The position numbers and the translations under genes are program-made. This document shows, piece after piece, positions 50,114 through 59,004 of a stretch of DNA of 64,000 nucleotides; position 1 is the first letter of the stretch; each line of letters begins with the position of its first letter. The notes beneath the pieces are model-generated. The model was not told the origin of the DNA. It made no database searches and saw only the letters and a list, made by a program, of their open reading frames with translations. This DNA comes from Flexivirga aerilata. Lineage in GTDB: Bacteria; Actinomycetota; Actinomycetes; Actinomycetales; Dermatophilaceae. The stretch lies in contig NZ_JABENB010000003.1 in NCBI RefSeq assembly GCF_013002715.1, positions 310,001-374,000 of the forward strand. Reading direction: 5' to 3'.

Positions 50114-50923
50114 CTACCAGAGCGGCCAGGGCAGCGGATGCCGATGCTCGGGCGGAGCCGGGAATCGCCCTGTGCGGATTAGGGATTCGACCCTCGCCTG
50201 CAGTGCCTCCACCTCATCGGGCTGTATGACGGCAGACAGCTGCGCCCCGAACGGCCCCTCCAGGACGTCGTGCAACCGCTTCAACCGGTCGAGGTCACCG
50301 GCCTCGAAGTCGTCGCCGGCGAATCCCCACAGCACCGTCCGCAGCTTGTCCTCCGCGTGCAGCGTCAGACCGTGGTCCACGGCGTACAACCGCCCGTCGT
50401 CGACGATCAGCGCGCTCCCCTTGCGGTCGGCGTTGTTGAGCACCACGTCGAGCAATGCCACCGCGCGCAGTGCGTCGCTGGCCGCGTGCGACACGACCAG
50501 CGGGCTGTCGGCCTCGTCACGGACGCCGAGCACCGGCCGGTAGCCGTCGGGCACGGCGGTGGGCGGGTCGATCCGCAACAGGTCCGGGTCGTCGCGCTCG
50601 TCCAGGGCGCCGACCCACTGCTGCACCGACCCCGGCCCGAGCGGCCCGTCCTGCCGCAGAGCGGTCACCGGGATGCAGTCCCAGCCGCCGGCCTCGGCGA
50701 TCAGGTAGGACGCCACCTCCCGGCCCGCGAGGGTGCCGTCCGGGAAGTCCCAGAGCGGCCGCTCGCCGCGAACAGGCTTGTAAACAGCGGGAATCCGATC
50801 GTCGTCCAGCGACACCCAGACCCGCAGTGCCACGTTGGAGGCATCGGTCAGCTGCCCCTCGACCTCCAGCTCGCCGCGCTCGAGCAGCTGCCGGACGCGC
50901 TCAGCGCTTGTATCCGTTGGCAC
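50114..50923 (-). CDS. SCO1664-family protein, phosphatidylinositol-kinase-like fold
   Basis: The 269-residue protein belongs to a conserved actinobacterial family with weak similarity to PI3/4-kinase or HipA-like folds. AVYKPVRGERPLWDFP gives a Lys-containing nucleotide strand, DVVLNNADRKGSALIVDDG a catalytic-loop-like Asp and Asn, and YAVDHGLTLHAE a metal-binding Asp. No substrate is known. Its GTG overlaps the end of the DUF3090 gene by 23 bases, and it lies 19 bases before mshC. Confidence 0.88.
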   Translation of the reverse strand: MPTDTSAERVRQLLERGELEVEGQLTDASNVALRVWVSLDDDRIPAVYKPVRGERPLWDFPDGTLAGREVASYLIAEAGGWDCIPVTALRQDGPLGPGSVQQWVGALDERDDPDLLRIDPPTAVPDGYRPVLGVRDEADSPLVVSHAASDALRAVALLDVVLNNADRKGSALIVDDGRLYAVDHGLTLHAEDKLRTVLWGFAGDDFEAGDLDRLKRLHDVLEGPFGAQLSAVIQPDEVEALQARVESLIRTGRFPAPPEHRHPLPWPLW

Positions 50924-51440
50924 GGGGGCAGATGTGTCCGGTCGGGTCCAGCGGGCCGCCGCAGAAGGGGCACGGGGGCCGCCCGTCGGCGACCGATGCC
51001 AGGCCGCGACGGGCGAACTCGCGTGCTTGGGCCGGGTCCAGCATGACTCGCATGAGGGAGGCGTCGGGTCCGACGATCTCGCGCAGGTCCTGACCGTCCT
51101 CGGTCGGTTCGAGCTCGACCTCGCGGTCGTGGGCCTCGATGATCAGCACCTGACGCTCGGGCTCCCACGCCAAACTCAGTGTGCTCACCCGGAATTCGTC
51201 CTCGATCGGCGTGCTCAGCGGGTCGTTGTCCTGGGCGGCGGCGGGCAGGTCGTCGGTGGCCGAGAGTTCGTCGAGCAGGTCGTTGACCCGCTCGGCGAGC
51301 ACGGCAACCTGCTCCTTCTCCAGCGACACGGACACGACGCGGCGTCCCTGCACGGCCTGCAGGAAGAACGTCCGGCCACCGGGCGGACCGACGGTGCCCG
51401 CGACGAACCGGTCGGGGTGGTCGAATTCGATCGTCGGCAT
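50901..51440 (-). CDS. DUF3090 family protein with C-terminal zinc ribbon
   Basis: The 179-residue protein starts MPTIEFDHPDRFVAGTVGPPGGRTFFLQA, typical of DUF3090. It ends with CPFCGGPLDPTGHICPRANGY, which looks like a zinc ribbon with two Cys pairs or a Cys/His set. The function is unknown, but it is almost always found between a histidine-phosphatase gene and an SCO1664-type gene near mshC in Actinobacteria, as here. Confidence 0.92.
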   Translation of the reverse strand: MPTIEFDHPDRFVAGTVGPPGGRTFFLQAVQGRRVVSVSLEKEQVAVLAERVNDLLDELSATDDLPAAAQDNDPLSTPIEDEFRVSTLSLAWEPERQVLIIEAHDREVELEPTEDGQDLREIVGPDASLMRVMLDPAQAREFARRGLASVADGRPPCPFCGGPLDPTGHICPRANGYKR

Positions 51441-51450
51441 GCCCCCGAGC

Positions 51451-52161
51451 CTAATCCTCCGCGTCGTTTCCGGTGACTCCACCGGGGGTTGCGTCGCCGC
51501 TCGCGGGCGGGGCAGTGACCAGATCACGCAGCTGCCCGAGATTGTCGTTGAGCCGCAGCACGAAGGGCCGCCGTGCGGTGTACTGCACGACGCTGACCGA
51601 AGCGGGTCCGGCGACGATGCGCTGGAAGGCGTCCAGCCCCGTGCCGAGCGCGTCGGCGAGCACCGCCTTGATGACGTCGCCGTGCGACACGGCCACCCAC
51701 AGCGCCCGCTCCCCGTGCTCGGCCCCGATGGCGGCGTCGGTGTCGCGCACGGCGGCGACCGCGCGGGCGGACATCTCCCGCAGCGACTCGTGCTCGAAGG
51801 TGTCCGACGGCGGGAAGGTGACCGCGGACGGGTGGTCCTGCACGGTGCGCCAGAGCGGGTCCTTGGTGAGGTCGCTGATCTTGCCGCCGGTCCACCCGCC
51901 GTAGCGGCACTCGCCGAGCCGGTCGTCGGTGACCACCTCACCGCCGTCGCGGGCGGCGAGGATCGCCGCGGCGGTCTCCTGGCAGCGCTGCAGCGGGGAG
52001 CTCACGACCCGCACGATCGGCAGGCCGGCGAGGTGGTCGCCGAGCCGCTGCACCTGCTCCCGACCGGTCTCGTCCAGACCGATGCCGGGCGTCCACCCCG
52101 CGAGCACGCCGGAGGTGTTGGCGGTGGTGCGGCCGTGCCGCACGAGCAGAACCGTCGGCAT
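51451..52161 (-). CDS. Histidine-phosphatase-superfamily protein (MSMEG_4193-type putative phosphomutase)
   Basis: The 236-residue protein starts MPTVLLVRHGRTTAN. The RHG motif carries the catalytic His and Arg near residues 8-9, SSPLQRCQETA follows, and VAVSHGDVIKAVL holds the second His. These are the hallmarks of the branch-1 phosphoglycerate-mutase-like superfamily. The substrate is unknown. It is translated 3 bases after the F420 oxidoreductase stop and 10 bases before DUF3090, so it is part of the same operon. Confidence 0.93.
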   Translation of the reverse strand: MPTVLLVRHGRTTANTSGVLAGWTPGIGLDETGREQVQRLGDHLAGLPIVRVVSSPLQRCQETAAAILAARDGGEVVTDDRLGECRYGGWTGGKISDLTKDPLWRTVQDHPSAVTFPPSDTFEHESLREMSARAVAAVRDTDAAIGAEHGERALWVAVSHGDVIKAVLADALGTGLDAFQRIVAGPASVSVVQYTARRPFVLRLNDNLGQLRDLVTAPPASGDATPGGVTGNDAED

Positions 52162-52164
52162 CGG

Positions 52165-53229
52165 CTACCCGAGCCCCTCGGCGCGTGCGACCTCCGCCAG
52201 GGTGCGCACGCTCGCGATGCGGTCCTCCAGGGTGTCGCCGTATGGCGAGACGTTCAGCGTGGTGACGCCGGCCTCGGCATACGCGTGCAGCCGGTCGGCC
52301 AGGTGCTCGCGCGGGCCGACGAGGGAGGTCTGGTCGATGAAGTCGCGCGGCACCGCGGCGGCGGCGTCGCGGTGCTTGCGGTCCAGGTAGAGGTCCTGCA
52401 CCTGCTGCGCGGCCTGCTCGAAACCCATGCGCCGGGCGAGCGCGTTGTAGAAGTTCTTCTTGCGCGAACCCATGCCACCGACATAGAGGGCGGCGTTGGC
52501 GCGCAGCCGGTCGGCGGCGGTGTCGAGGTCGTCGGCGATGCTCAGCCCCGCGCTGGCCGCGACGTCGAAGCCGTCGAGCGAGCCGTCCTCGTGGCCGGCC
52601 TTCGCCCGGCCGGTGCGCAGCTGGGCCAGCTGCTCCGGCAGGTGGTCGGGACTGACGAAGATGCCGAGCCACCCATCGGCGATCTCGCCGGTGAGCTCCA
52701 TGTTCTTCGGGCCGATGGCGGCGAGGTAGATGGGCACCTGAGCGCGCTCGGGCAGCAGGAGCAGCCGCAGCGACTTGCCCGGGCCGTCCGGCAGCGGCAA
52801 TTCGAAGTGTTTGCCGTGGTATTCGACGTTCTTGCGGTCGAAGGCCAGTCGGATGATGTCGACGTATTCGCGGGTCCGGCCGAGCGGGTCGTCGAAGCGC
52901 ACGCCGTGCCAGCCCTCGCTCACCTGCGGTCCGGACACGCCGAGGCCGAGCCGGAATCGACCGCCGGTGATCTTGTCGAGGGTGGCGGCGGTCATCGCGG
53001 TCATCGCCGGGGTGCGGGCCGGGATCTGCAGGATCGCCGAGCCCCAGTCGAGGTTGGTGGTGTGGGCACTGAGGTATGCCGCGAGCGACGGCACGTCGGA
53101 GCCGTAGGCCTCGGCCAACCAGGCCACGTCGTAACCGGATTGGTCAGCGGCGGTGGCGCTCGCCTTCATCGCGGCGAGGTCGTCGGTGCCGGTGGTCCCC
53201 CAGTAGCCGAGGTTGATGCCGAGCTTCAT
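52165..53229 (-). CDS. LLM-class F420-dependent oxidoreductase (Rv3520c-type)
   Basis: The 354-residue protein has a bacterial-luciferase-like TIM barrel. It starts MKLGINLGYWG, has GYDVAWLAEAYGSD and GRFRLGLGVSGPQVSEGWHG (typical of F420-binding LLM enzymes), and later AAIGPKNMELTGEIADGW. The substrate is unknown; the Rv3520c-type subfamily is uncharacterised. It heads the operon leading to mshC, which is worth noting since both F420 and mycothiol are redox cofactors. Confidence 0.92.
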   Translation of the reverse strand: MKLGINLGYWGTTGTDDLAAMKASATAADQSGYDVAWLAEAYGSDVPSLAAYLSAHTTNLDWGSAILQIPARTPAMTAMTAATLDKITGGRFRLGLGVSGPQVSEGWHGVRFDDPLGRTREYVDIIRLAFDRKNVEYHGKHFELPLPDGPGKSLRLLLLPERAQVPIYLAAIGPKNMELTGEIADGWLGIFVSPDHLPEQLAQLRTGRAKAGHEDGSLDGFDVAASAGLSIADDLDTAADRLRANAALYVGGMGSRKKNFYNALARRMGFEQAAQQVQDLYLDRKHRDAAAAVPRDFIDQTSLVGPREHLADRLHAYAEAGVTTLNVSPYGDTLEDRIASVRTLAEVARAEGLG

Positions 53230-53288
53230 GATCCGAAACGCTACCCGGCCGCCCGGTCCGGGGTGACCGCGACCACTACGGTTGGCGG

Positions 53289-54227
53289 GTGCATTCGTCG
53301 ACAGTGGGCAGGTCCGGGCTGCGCGTCAGCGCGCTGACACTCGGCACGATGGGGTGGGGCGACGTCGTCGACCCGCAGCATGCGGAGGAGACGCTGAGCG
53401 ACTTCCGGGACGCCGGCGGGACGACGATCGACACGGCATACGGCTATGCCGACGGCGCGTCCGAGGAGCTGCTCGGCGACCTGCTGGACGGTGGCGCCCG
53501 CGACGAGTGTGTGCTGATCGGCAAGGCCGGCATCTCCCGCACCACCGGCTCGCGTGTCGTCGACACCTCGCGCGGCACGCTGCTCGACCAGCTGGAGGCG
53601 TCGCTGCGCCGGCTGCGCACGGACCATCTCGACCTCTGGCTGGTGCACACCTGGTCGGACGAGACGCCGCTCGAGGAGACGATGTCGGCGCTGGAGTTTG
53701 CCGTCACGTCGGGCCGGGCCCGCTACGTCGGAGTCTCCAACTACGGCGGCTGGCAGCTGGTCGCTGCAGCCGACCTGCTGCGCGATGCACGAATCCCGTT
53801 GGTAGCAGGTGAAATCGAGTACAGCCTCCTCGAGCGTTATGCCGAGCAGGAGGTGCTCCCTGCGGCGTCGTATGCCGGGGCCGGCCTGCTCGCCTGGGCG
53901 CCACTCGGCGGCGGGGTGCTGACCGGGAAGTATCGCCGCGGCGTACCCGCCGACTCGCGTGCTGCCACCGGCAAACACTCCGGGTGGGCGGCGCGCCGGC
54001 TCGGCGGCAACAGCGATGCGGTGGTCGATGCCGTGGCGACCGCAGCGGACGGCCTCGGGGTGCCGGCCGCGCAGGTCGCGCTGGCGTGGGCGCGGCAGCG
54101 TCCGGGGATCAGCTCACTGATCGTCGGTGCCCGCAACCGCTCGCAGTTGCGCACCCTGCTCGCCGCCGGTGACGTCGAGCTGCCCGCGCAGATCGCGCAG
54201 GCGCTGGACGACGTCTCGGCTCCCTAG
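53289..54227 (+). CDS. Aldo/keto reductase
   Basis: The 312-residue NADPH-dependent reductase has the AKR TIM barrel. TIDTAYGYADGASEELLG holds the catalytic Asp and Tyr, LIGKAGIS the Lys, and DLWLVHTWSDETPLEE the His. VGVSNYGGWQL and GLLAWAPLGGGVLTGKY are typical, and the C-terminal NADP-binding region includes RPGISSLIVGARNRSQLRT. The GTG start fits the alignment of the first strand. Its stop is one arm of a 16-bp palindrome whose other arm is the stop of the convergent gene. Confidence 0.94.
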   Translation: MHSSTVGRSGLRVSALTLGTMGWGDVVDPQHAEETLSDFRDAGGTTIDTAYGYADGASEELLGDLLDGGARDECVLIGKAGISRTTGSRVVDTSRGTLLDQLEASLRRLRTDHLDLWLVHTWSDETPLEETMSALEFAVTSGRARYVGVSNYGGWQLVAAADLLRDARIPLVAGEIEYSLLERYAEQEVLPAASYAGAGLLAWAPLGGGVLTGKYRRGVPADSRAATGKHSGWAARRLGGNSDAVVDAVATAADGLGVPAAQVALAWARQRPGISSLIVGARNRSQLRTLLAAGDVELPAQIAQALDDVSAP

Positions 54228-54240
54228 CGGTCGACCGCTA
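54225..54240. repeat. 16-bp palindrome holding the stop codons of two convergent genes
   Basis: TAGCGGTCGACCGCTA is perfectly palindromic. Its left TAG ends the aldo/keto reductase and its right CTA is the reverse complement of the TAG that ends the minus-strand acidic protein gene. Confidence 0.85.
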
Positions 54241-54606
54241 CTTGCGGGTGTCCTCGTATTCGAGGTCGTCGGTGTCGTCGCCGGAGAGGCCGACGTAGCG
54301 GCCGTCGTCCTCTTCGTCGTCATCGTCGAGGTCGTCGTCGTTGAGGTCGTCGTCGAGCAGGTCCGGCTCGAGGTCGTCGTCCTCGTCGTCCTCGAAGTCG
54401 TCGTCGCCGCTGTAGACCTCGAGCGGGGTCACCTCGCCGTAGGTGTCCATGAGGGCGTCGTCGTAGTTCTCGAACGCGTCGGCCAGGTCCCGGTAGGCCG
54501 CGACCACGGTGGGGTCGTTCTCGCCGCGTCGGGAGGCGGCAGCCTCCAAATGCCGTTCGAAGGCACCTACCAGGGCGGTCAGCGTGGCACGCGGGTCAGC
54601 GGTCAT
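54238..54606 (-). CDS. Small highly acidic protein, often annotated as primosomal protein
   Basis: The 122-residue protein has a helical N-terminal half (MTADPRATLTALVGAFERHLEAA, then VVAAYRDLADAFENYDDAL). An extremely acidic tract follows (about residues 65-105), almost entirely Asp and Glu. Related actinobacterial genes are labelled primosomal protein, without clear evidence. The function is unknown; the acidic region could bind cations or basic proteins. The ATG of MTADP is used instead of a GTG two codons upstream. Confidence 0.8.
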   Translation of the reverse strand: MTADPRATLTALVGAFERHLEAAASRRGENDPTVVAAYRDLADAFENYDDALMDTYGEVTPLEVYSGDDDFEDDEDDDLEPDLLDDDLNDDDLDDDDEEDDGRYVGLSGDDTDDLEYEDTRK

Positions 54607-54716
54607 AGCCACGACCGTAGCGGCATATCGGCGGCATGAGATAGAGCATCGCCGTGGAAGGTGTCCTGGGGTGTCGCGGCACGGGCCGTCGGTGTGGTCA
54701 TGAATAATGCGGCGTG

Positions 54717-54902
54717 ATGACCGAGTACGAGTTCCGGGTGCTGACCTTCCCGCGCGAAACCAGTCGCGCGGACGTGCGCCAGGTCCTCGCCGACCACGCC
54801 GAGTACGGCCACTGGGAGCTCGCCCGGACCCGTCTCTACCTCGGCGGAGCGCGCCGGGTGTGGCTGCGCCGCCGGATCATCCGGGTGCGCCGGACCGCCT
54901 AG
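54717..54902 (+). CDS. DUF5703 family small protein
   Basis: The 61-residue protein has the family pattern YEFRVLTFPRETSRADVRQ followed by DHAEYGHWELARTRLY and the strongly basic ending VWLRRRIIRVRRTA. It is conserved across Actinobacteria, function unknown, and often lies beside an M20 peptidase gene as here. The ATG MTEYEF is preferred over the preceding GTG. Confidence 0.88.
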   Translation: MTEYEFRVLTFPRETSRADVRQVLADHAEYGHWELARTRLYLGGARRVWLRRRIIRVRRTA

Positions 54903-54906
54903 GTCA

Positions 54907-54928
54907 CGACTGCTCAGCTCAGCAGTCG
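54907..54928. terminator. Short hairpin between convergent genes
   Basis: CGACTGCT (54907-54914) pairs with AGCAGTCG (54921-54928) around cagctc. It overlaps the last codons of the minus-strand M20 gene and lies just after the DUF5703 stop, so it may end transcription of the latter. Confidence 0.45.
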
Positions 54929-56262
54929 GCGAGGAACTTCCCGAGCACCCGCGCGCCGAAGCGCAGTGAGTCCAGCGGCACCCGCTCGTCGATGCCGTGG
55001 AACATCGGGGCGAAGTCGAGGTCGGCCGGCAGTTGCAGCGGCGCGAAGCCGTAACCGGTGATGCCGAGCCGCTTGAGCGCCTTGTTGTCGGTGCCGCCGG
55101 ACAGGCAGTAGGGCAGCACGGCGGCGCCCGGGTCCTCGGCGAGCAGTGCGGACTTCATCTTCTCCACCAGCGGCGCGTCGAACGGTGCGTCGAGCGCGAT
55201 GTCGCGGTGCACCACCTCGACGTCGACGTGCTCGCCGGCGAGCTCGCGGATGGTGGCCATGAGGTCGTCCTCGTGACCCGGCAGGAAGCGGCAGTCGAGC
55301 GAGGCGCTGGCCGACTGCGGGATCACGTTGTGTTTGTAGCCGGCGTCGAGCATCGTGAAGTTGGACGTGTCACGCAGCGTCCCTTCGACGAATCCCTTTG
55401 CGCCACCGAGGTTTTGCAGCAACGCACCCAGGTCGTCGTCGGTGTATGACGCACCGGTCAGGTCGCTCAGCCCGTCGAGCAGCTGGCGCACCGACGCGAT
55501 GTATTCGCGCGGCCAGACGTGCTGGTTGATGCGGGCGATCGCCTGGGCGAGGTGCACCACGGCGTTGTCGTCGTTGGGCACCGAACCGTGCCCGGCGCGT
55601 CCGTGCGCCCGCAGCCGCAGCCAGGCGATGCCCTTCTCGGCGGTCTGCAGCAGGTAGGCGCGCTGCGGGCCCTGCTTGCCGTCGAAGGTGACCGAGTAGC
55701 CGCCCACCTCGCTGATCGCCTCGGTGACGCCCTCGAACTGGTCGGCGTGGTGGTCGACCAGCCAGTGGCTGCCCTTGACTCCCCCGGCTTCCTCGTCCGC
55801 GAGGAAGCCGATCACCAGGTCGCGCGGCGGCTTGCGGCCGCTGCGGGCCAGCTCGCGCACACAGGCCAGGATCATCGCGTCCATGTCCTTCATGTCGACC
55901 GCGCCGCGGCCCCAGACGCAGCCGTCCTTGATCTCGGCGCCGAACGGATCGACCTGCCAGTCCTCGGCGTTCGCCGGCACGACGTCGAGGTGTCCGTGCA
56001 CGGCGAGGCCGCCGCGCTCGGAGTCCGCGCCCTCGATGCGCACCAGCACCGACGCCCGGCCAGGCTCGCTCTCGAGCAGCACCGGGTCGAGGCCGACCTC
56101 GGTCAGCTCGCCCATGACGTATTCGGCGGCCTTGCGCTCGCCCGGCCCGCTGCCGTCGCCGTAGTTGCTGGTGTCGAAGGCGATCAGGTCCTGGCAGATG
56201 CGCACCACCTCGTCCTCGGCGGACGGGTGCTCTTCGGTCGGGGCGGAGTCCTGCGGCGTCAT
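54919..56262 (-). CDS. M20/M25/M40-family metallopeptidase
   Basis: The 447-residue dizinc hydrolase has the family ligands in order: AVHGHLDVVP (His, Asp), WGRGAVDMKD (bridging Asp), LADEEAGG (Glu pair, catalytic Glu) and LSGGTDNKAL near the C-terminus (His replaced by the usual late position before it). The dimerisation domain lies between with RAHGRAGHGSVPND. Substrates may be dipeptides or N-acyl amino acids; a homologue sits at this position in mycobacteria. The ATG giving MTPQDSAP is used. Confidence 0.92.
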   Translation of the reverse strand: MTPQDSAPTEEHPSAEDEVVRICQDLIAFDTSNYGDGSGPGERKAAEYVMGELTEVGLDPVLLESEPGRASVLVRIEGADSERGGLAVHGHLDVVPANAEDWQVDPFGAEIKDGCVWGRGAVDMKDMDAMILACVRELARSGRKPPRDLVIGFLADEEAGGVKGSHWLVDHHADQFEGVTEAISEVGGYSVTFDGKQGPQRAYLLQTAEKGIAWLRLRAHGRAGHGSVPNDDNAVVHLAQAIARINQHVWPREYIASVRQLLDGLSDLTGASYTDDDLGALLQNLGGAKGFVEGTLRDTSNFTMLDAGYKHNVIPQSASASLDCRFLPGHEDDLMATIRELAGEHVDVEVVHRDIALDAPFDAPLVEKMKSALLAEDPGAAVLPYCLSGGTDNKALKRLGITGYGFAPLQLPADLDFAPMFHGIDERVPLDSLRFGARVLGKFLADC

Positions 56263-56285
56263 GCCTCCCAGCCTGCCATGCGCGA

Positions 56286-57851
56286 TCAACCCCCGCTCAG
56301 CGCCCGCACGGTCTCGATCGTGTCGGCCTCGTCGGCGGTCTTGTCGTCGCGATAGCGCAGCACCCGCGCGAAGCGCAGCGCGACACCGCCCGGGTAGCGG
56401 GTCGAACGCTGCAGCCCGTCGAAGGCGATCTCGACGACCTGCTCGGGCCGGACGTGCACCACCCAGTCGCCGGTGTCGGTGGCCAACTCGGTGAAGCGCT
56501 GCGTCTGCCAGCGCAACATCTCGTCCGTCATACCCTTGAACGTCTTTCCCAGCATGATGAATTCGCCGGTTTGCGGATCGCGGGCGCCGAGGTGGATGTT
56601 GGACAGCAGCCCCTTGCGCCGGCCGCTGCCCCACTCGACCGCGAGCACCACCAGGTCGAGGGTGTGCCGCGGCTTGACCTTGACCCAGCCGGCACCCCTC
56701 CTGCCCGCCGCGTATGCCGAGCCGAGCGCCTTGACGACCACGCCCTCGTGACCGGCCGCGACGTGCGCGTCGAAGAACTGCTGCGCGCCGCCGGGATCGG
56801 TGATCTGCTCCCGCGGCACCCGCCACCGCTGCGGCACCAGCGCGTCCATCCGTCGCTGCCGCTCGGCCAGCGGACTGTCGATCAGGTCGTCGCCGTCGAC
56901 GTGCAGCAGGTCGAAGAACATCGGCGTCACCGGCACCTGCTCGCGCAACTGCGCTGGGTCGCCCTGGCTGGCCGTGCGCGCGCCGGTGACCTGGAACGAC
57001 TCGGGTCGCCCGTCGGCGCGCAGCGCGATCGCCTCGCCGTCGAGCACGGCGGTCTCCGCGGGCAGTGCGCGCACGATCTCGACCACCTCCGGCAGCCGGT
57101 CGGTGATCTCCTCCAGGCTGCGGGTGAAGAGCCGCACGTCGTCGCCGAGCTTGTGCGCCTGCACCCGGATGCCGTCGAGCTTCACCTCCACCTGCTGTGC
57201 GGCCGTACCGACTGCCTCTGTGTCGAATACCTCTGTGTCGAATGCCGCGGGGTCGATCGCCTCAGCGACGGTGGGCGCGCTCCCGGCGAGCATCGGGCGC
57301 ACCGGGCGGCCGACGACCAGGCCGACCCGCTCGACCTCGGCGAGTCCTCCGCGCAGCGCCGCCTGCGCGACCGGCGCGGCATGGCCCGCCAGCATGACGG
57401 CCCGCCGGATCGCAGGCTCCGGCACGTCGCTGGCGGCGGCGATCGCCGCGAGCATCACACCGTCGCCGGCTCCCTGCCGCAGTTCGCCGCCGATGAGTCG
57501 CGCGACGAACTGCTGCTCGTCGGCGGTCAACCGCCCGAAAAGGTCTGCTACCAACGTCTTTCGGCGCCCCGCGGAGCCCGCGCCGCTCTGTTGGCCGATC
57601 TCGGTCAGGGCCGCGTCGAGCTCGGTCACGGTGACCGCCGGCTCCTCGGCAGGTGTCGCCAGTTCGCGCAGGCCGCGCCACCCGACACCGATGCGCCGCT
57701 GTGGCAGCACCCCCGCCAGGTAGGCCGCGACGAGCAGCACCTCGTCGCCGTCGGCCCGCCGCAGGGCCTCCGCGACCGCGGCCCGCTTGGCGTCCCGGGA
57801 CCGGGTGGCGCCGACCTGCGCCGAGGTGGTGATGACGTCGTGCAACAGCAT
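56286..57851 (-). CDS. ATP-dependent DNA ligase (LigB-like)
   Basis: The 521-residue enzyme has the N-terminal helical DNA-binding domain seen in long ATP-dependent ligases (about 1-190). The adenylation domain contains VEVKLDGIRVQAHK, with the catalytic Lys (motif I), LDGEAIAL (motif III) and GHEGVVVKAL (motif IV). The OB domain has GAGWVKVKPRHTLDLVV (motif V). The order and length fit mycobacterial LigB, an accessory repair ligase. Just before motif I, a short duplicated block (FDTEVFDTEAV) suggests slippage. The ATG giving MLLHDVITTSAQVG is used. Confidence 0.93.
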   Translation of the reverse strand: MLLHDVITTSAQVGATRSRDAKRAAVAEALRRADGDEVLLVAAYLAGVLPQRRIGVGWRGLRELATPAEEPAVTVTELDAALTEIGQQSGAGSAGRRKTLVADLFGRLTADEQQFVARLIGGELRQGAGDGVMLAAIAAASDVPEPAIRRAVMLAGHAAPVAQAALRGGLAEVERVGLVVGRPVRPMLAGSAPTVAEAIDPAAFDTEVFDTEAVGTAAQQVEVKLDGIRVQAHKLGDDVRLFTRSLEEITDRLPEVVEIVRALPAETAVLDGEAIALRADGRPESFQVTGARTASQGDPAQLREQVPVTPMFFDLLHVDGDDLIDSPLAERQRRMDALVPQRWRVPREQITDPGGAQQFFDAHVAAGHEGVVVKALGSAYAAGRRGAGWVKVKPRHTLDLVVLAVEWGSGRRKGLLSNIHLGARDPQTGEFIMLGKTFKGMTDEMLRWQTQRFTELATDTGDWVVHVRPEQVVEIAFDGLQRSTRYPGGVALRFARVLRYRDDKTADEADTIETVRALSGG

Positions 57852-57903
57852 GTGTGCAGTGTGCCCGCAGGCTCCGACATACGGGCGGAGTTGAATGGGG
57901 GCC

Positions 57904-58935
57904 ATGGAGACAACTCGCATCGTCCTGGCCGCCCGCCCCCACGGCGCACCCACCGCCGCCGACTTCCGCACCGAGACCGTCGAGCTGCCCGCCCCGCAGG
58001 ACGGGCAGGTGTCGCTCGAGACGATCTATCTCTCGCTCGACCCCTACATGCGCGGCCGGATGAGCGACGCCAAGTCCTACGCCGAGCCGGTCCCCATCGG
58101 CGGCACGATGGTCGGGGCGACGGTGTCGCGCGTCGTGGAGTCCCGCGACGACAACTTCACGCCCGGCGACTACGTGCTCGGCTACGGCGGGTGGCAGACG
58201 CATTCGGTGGAGGGCACCGGTCATCTCGTGCCGCTCGACCTGCACGCCGCTCCGCTCTCGACCGCGCTCGGGGTGCTCGGAATGCCTGGTTTCACTGCAT
58301 ATTCGGGGTTGCTGACGATCGGTCAGCCGAAGCCGGGCGAGACCGTGGTGGTCGCCGCCGCGACCGGCCCGGTCGGTTCGGCGGTCGGGCAGATCGCCCA
58401 GCTCAAGGGTGCGCGCGCGGTCGGCATCGCGGGCGGCCCGGCGAAGGTCGCCTACCTGCAGGACCTGGGCTTCGACGCGGCCATCGACCACCGCGCGCCC
58501 GACTTCAAGGAGCAGCTCAAGGCGGCGACACCGGACGGCATCGACGTCTACTTCGAGAACGTCGGCGGTCCGGTCTTCGACGCGGTGCTCCCCCGCCTCA
58601 ACACCTACGCGCGGGTGCCGGTGTGCGGGCTGATCGCGTCATACAACGCGACGGAGGCGCCGGCCGGACCCGACCGCCTCGGTCTGCTGATGCGCACGAT
58701 CCTCACCAAGAGCCTGACCGTGCGCGGCTTCATCCAGAGCGAGTTCGTCAAGGACCAGCTCGGCGACTTCCGTCGCGACATGACCGCGTGGGTGGCGGAC
58801 GGCAAGGTGCGCTACCGCGAGGACATCGTCGAGGGCCTGGACAACGCGGTGAGCGCCTTCCAGGGGCTGCTGCGCGGGGACAACTTCGGCAAGCTCGTCG
58901 TGCAGGTGTCCGCGGCGGAACCTTCGACGCGCTAG
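57904..58935 (+). CDS. NADP-dependent oxidoreductase, zinc-free MDR family (leukotriene B4 dehydrogenase-like)
   Basis: The 343-residue protein has an N-terminal catalytic GroES-like domain with SLDPYMRGRMSDAKSY, the conserved pattern of zinc-independent medium-chain reductases. The Rossmann part has AATGPVGSAVGQIAQLKGARAVGIAGG and DVYFENVGGPVFDAVLPRL. Members reduce enones, quinones or prostaglandin-like compounds with NADPH. The ATG of METTRIV is used; an ATG three codons upstream is possible. It is divergent from the ligase gene. Confidence 0.93.
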   Translation: METTRIVLAARPHGAPTAADFRTETVELPAPQDGQVSLETIYLSLDPYMRGRMSDAKSYAEPVPIGGTMVGATVSRVVESRDDNFTPGDYVLGYGGWQTHSVEGTGHLVPLDLHAAPLSTALGVLGMPGFTAYSGLLTIGQPKPGETVVVAAATGPVGSAVGQIAQLKGARAVGIAGGPAKVAYLQDLGFDAAIDHRAPDFKEQLKAATPDGIDVYFENVGGPVFDAVLPRLNTYARVPVCGLIASYNATEAPAGPDRLGLLMRTILTKSLTVRGFIQSEFVKDQLGDFRRDMTAWVADGKVRYREDIVEGLDNAVSAFQGLLRGDNFGKLVVQVSAAEPSTR

Positions 58936-59004
58936 CGTCGCTGTCGAAGAGGAAGACGCGCAGTTCGTTTCGCAGTTCGTTCGAAGGTTCACGAAGGGAA
59001 GATC

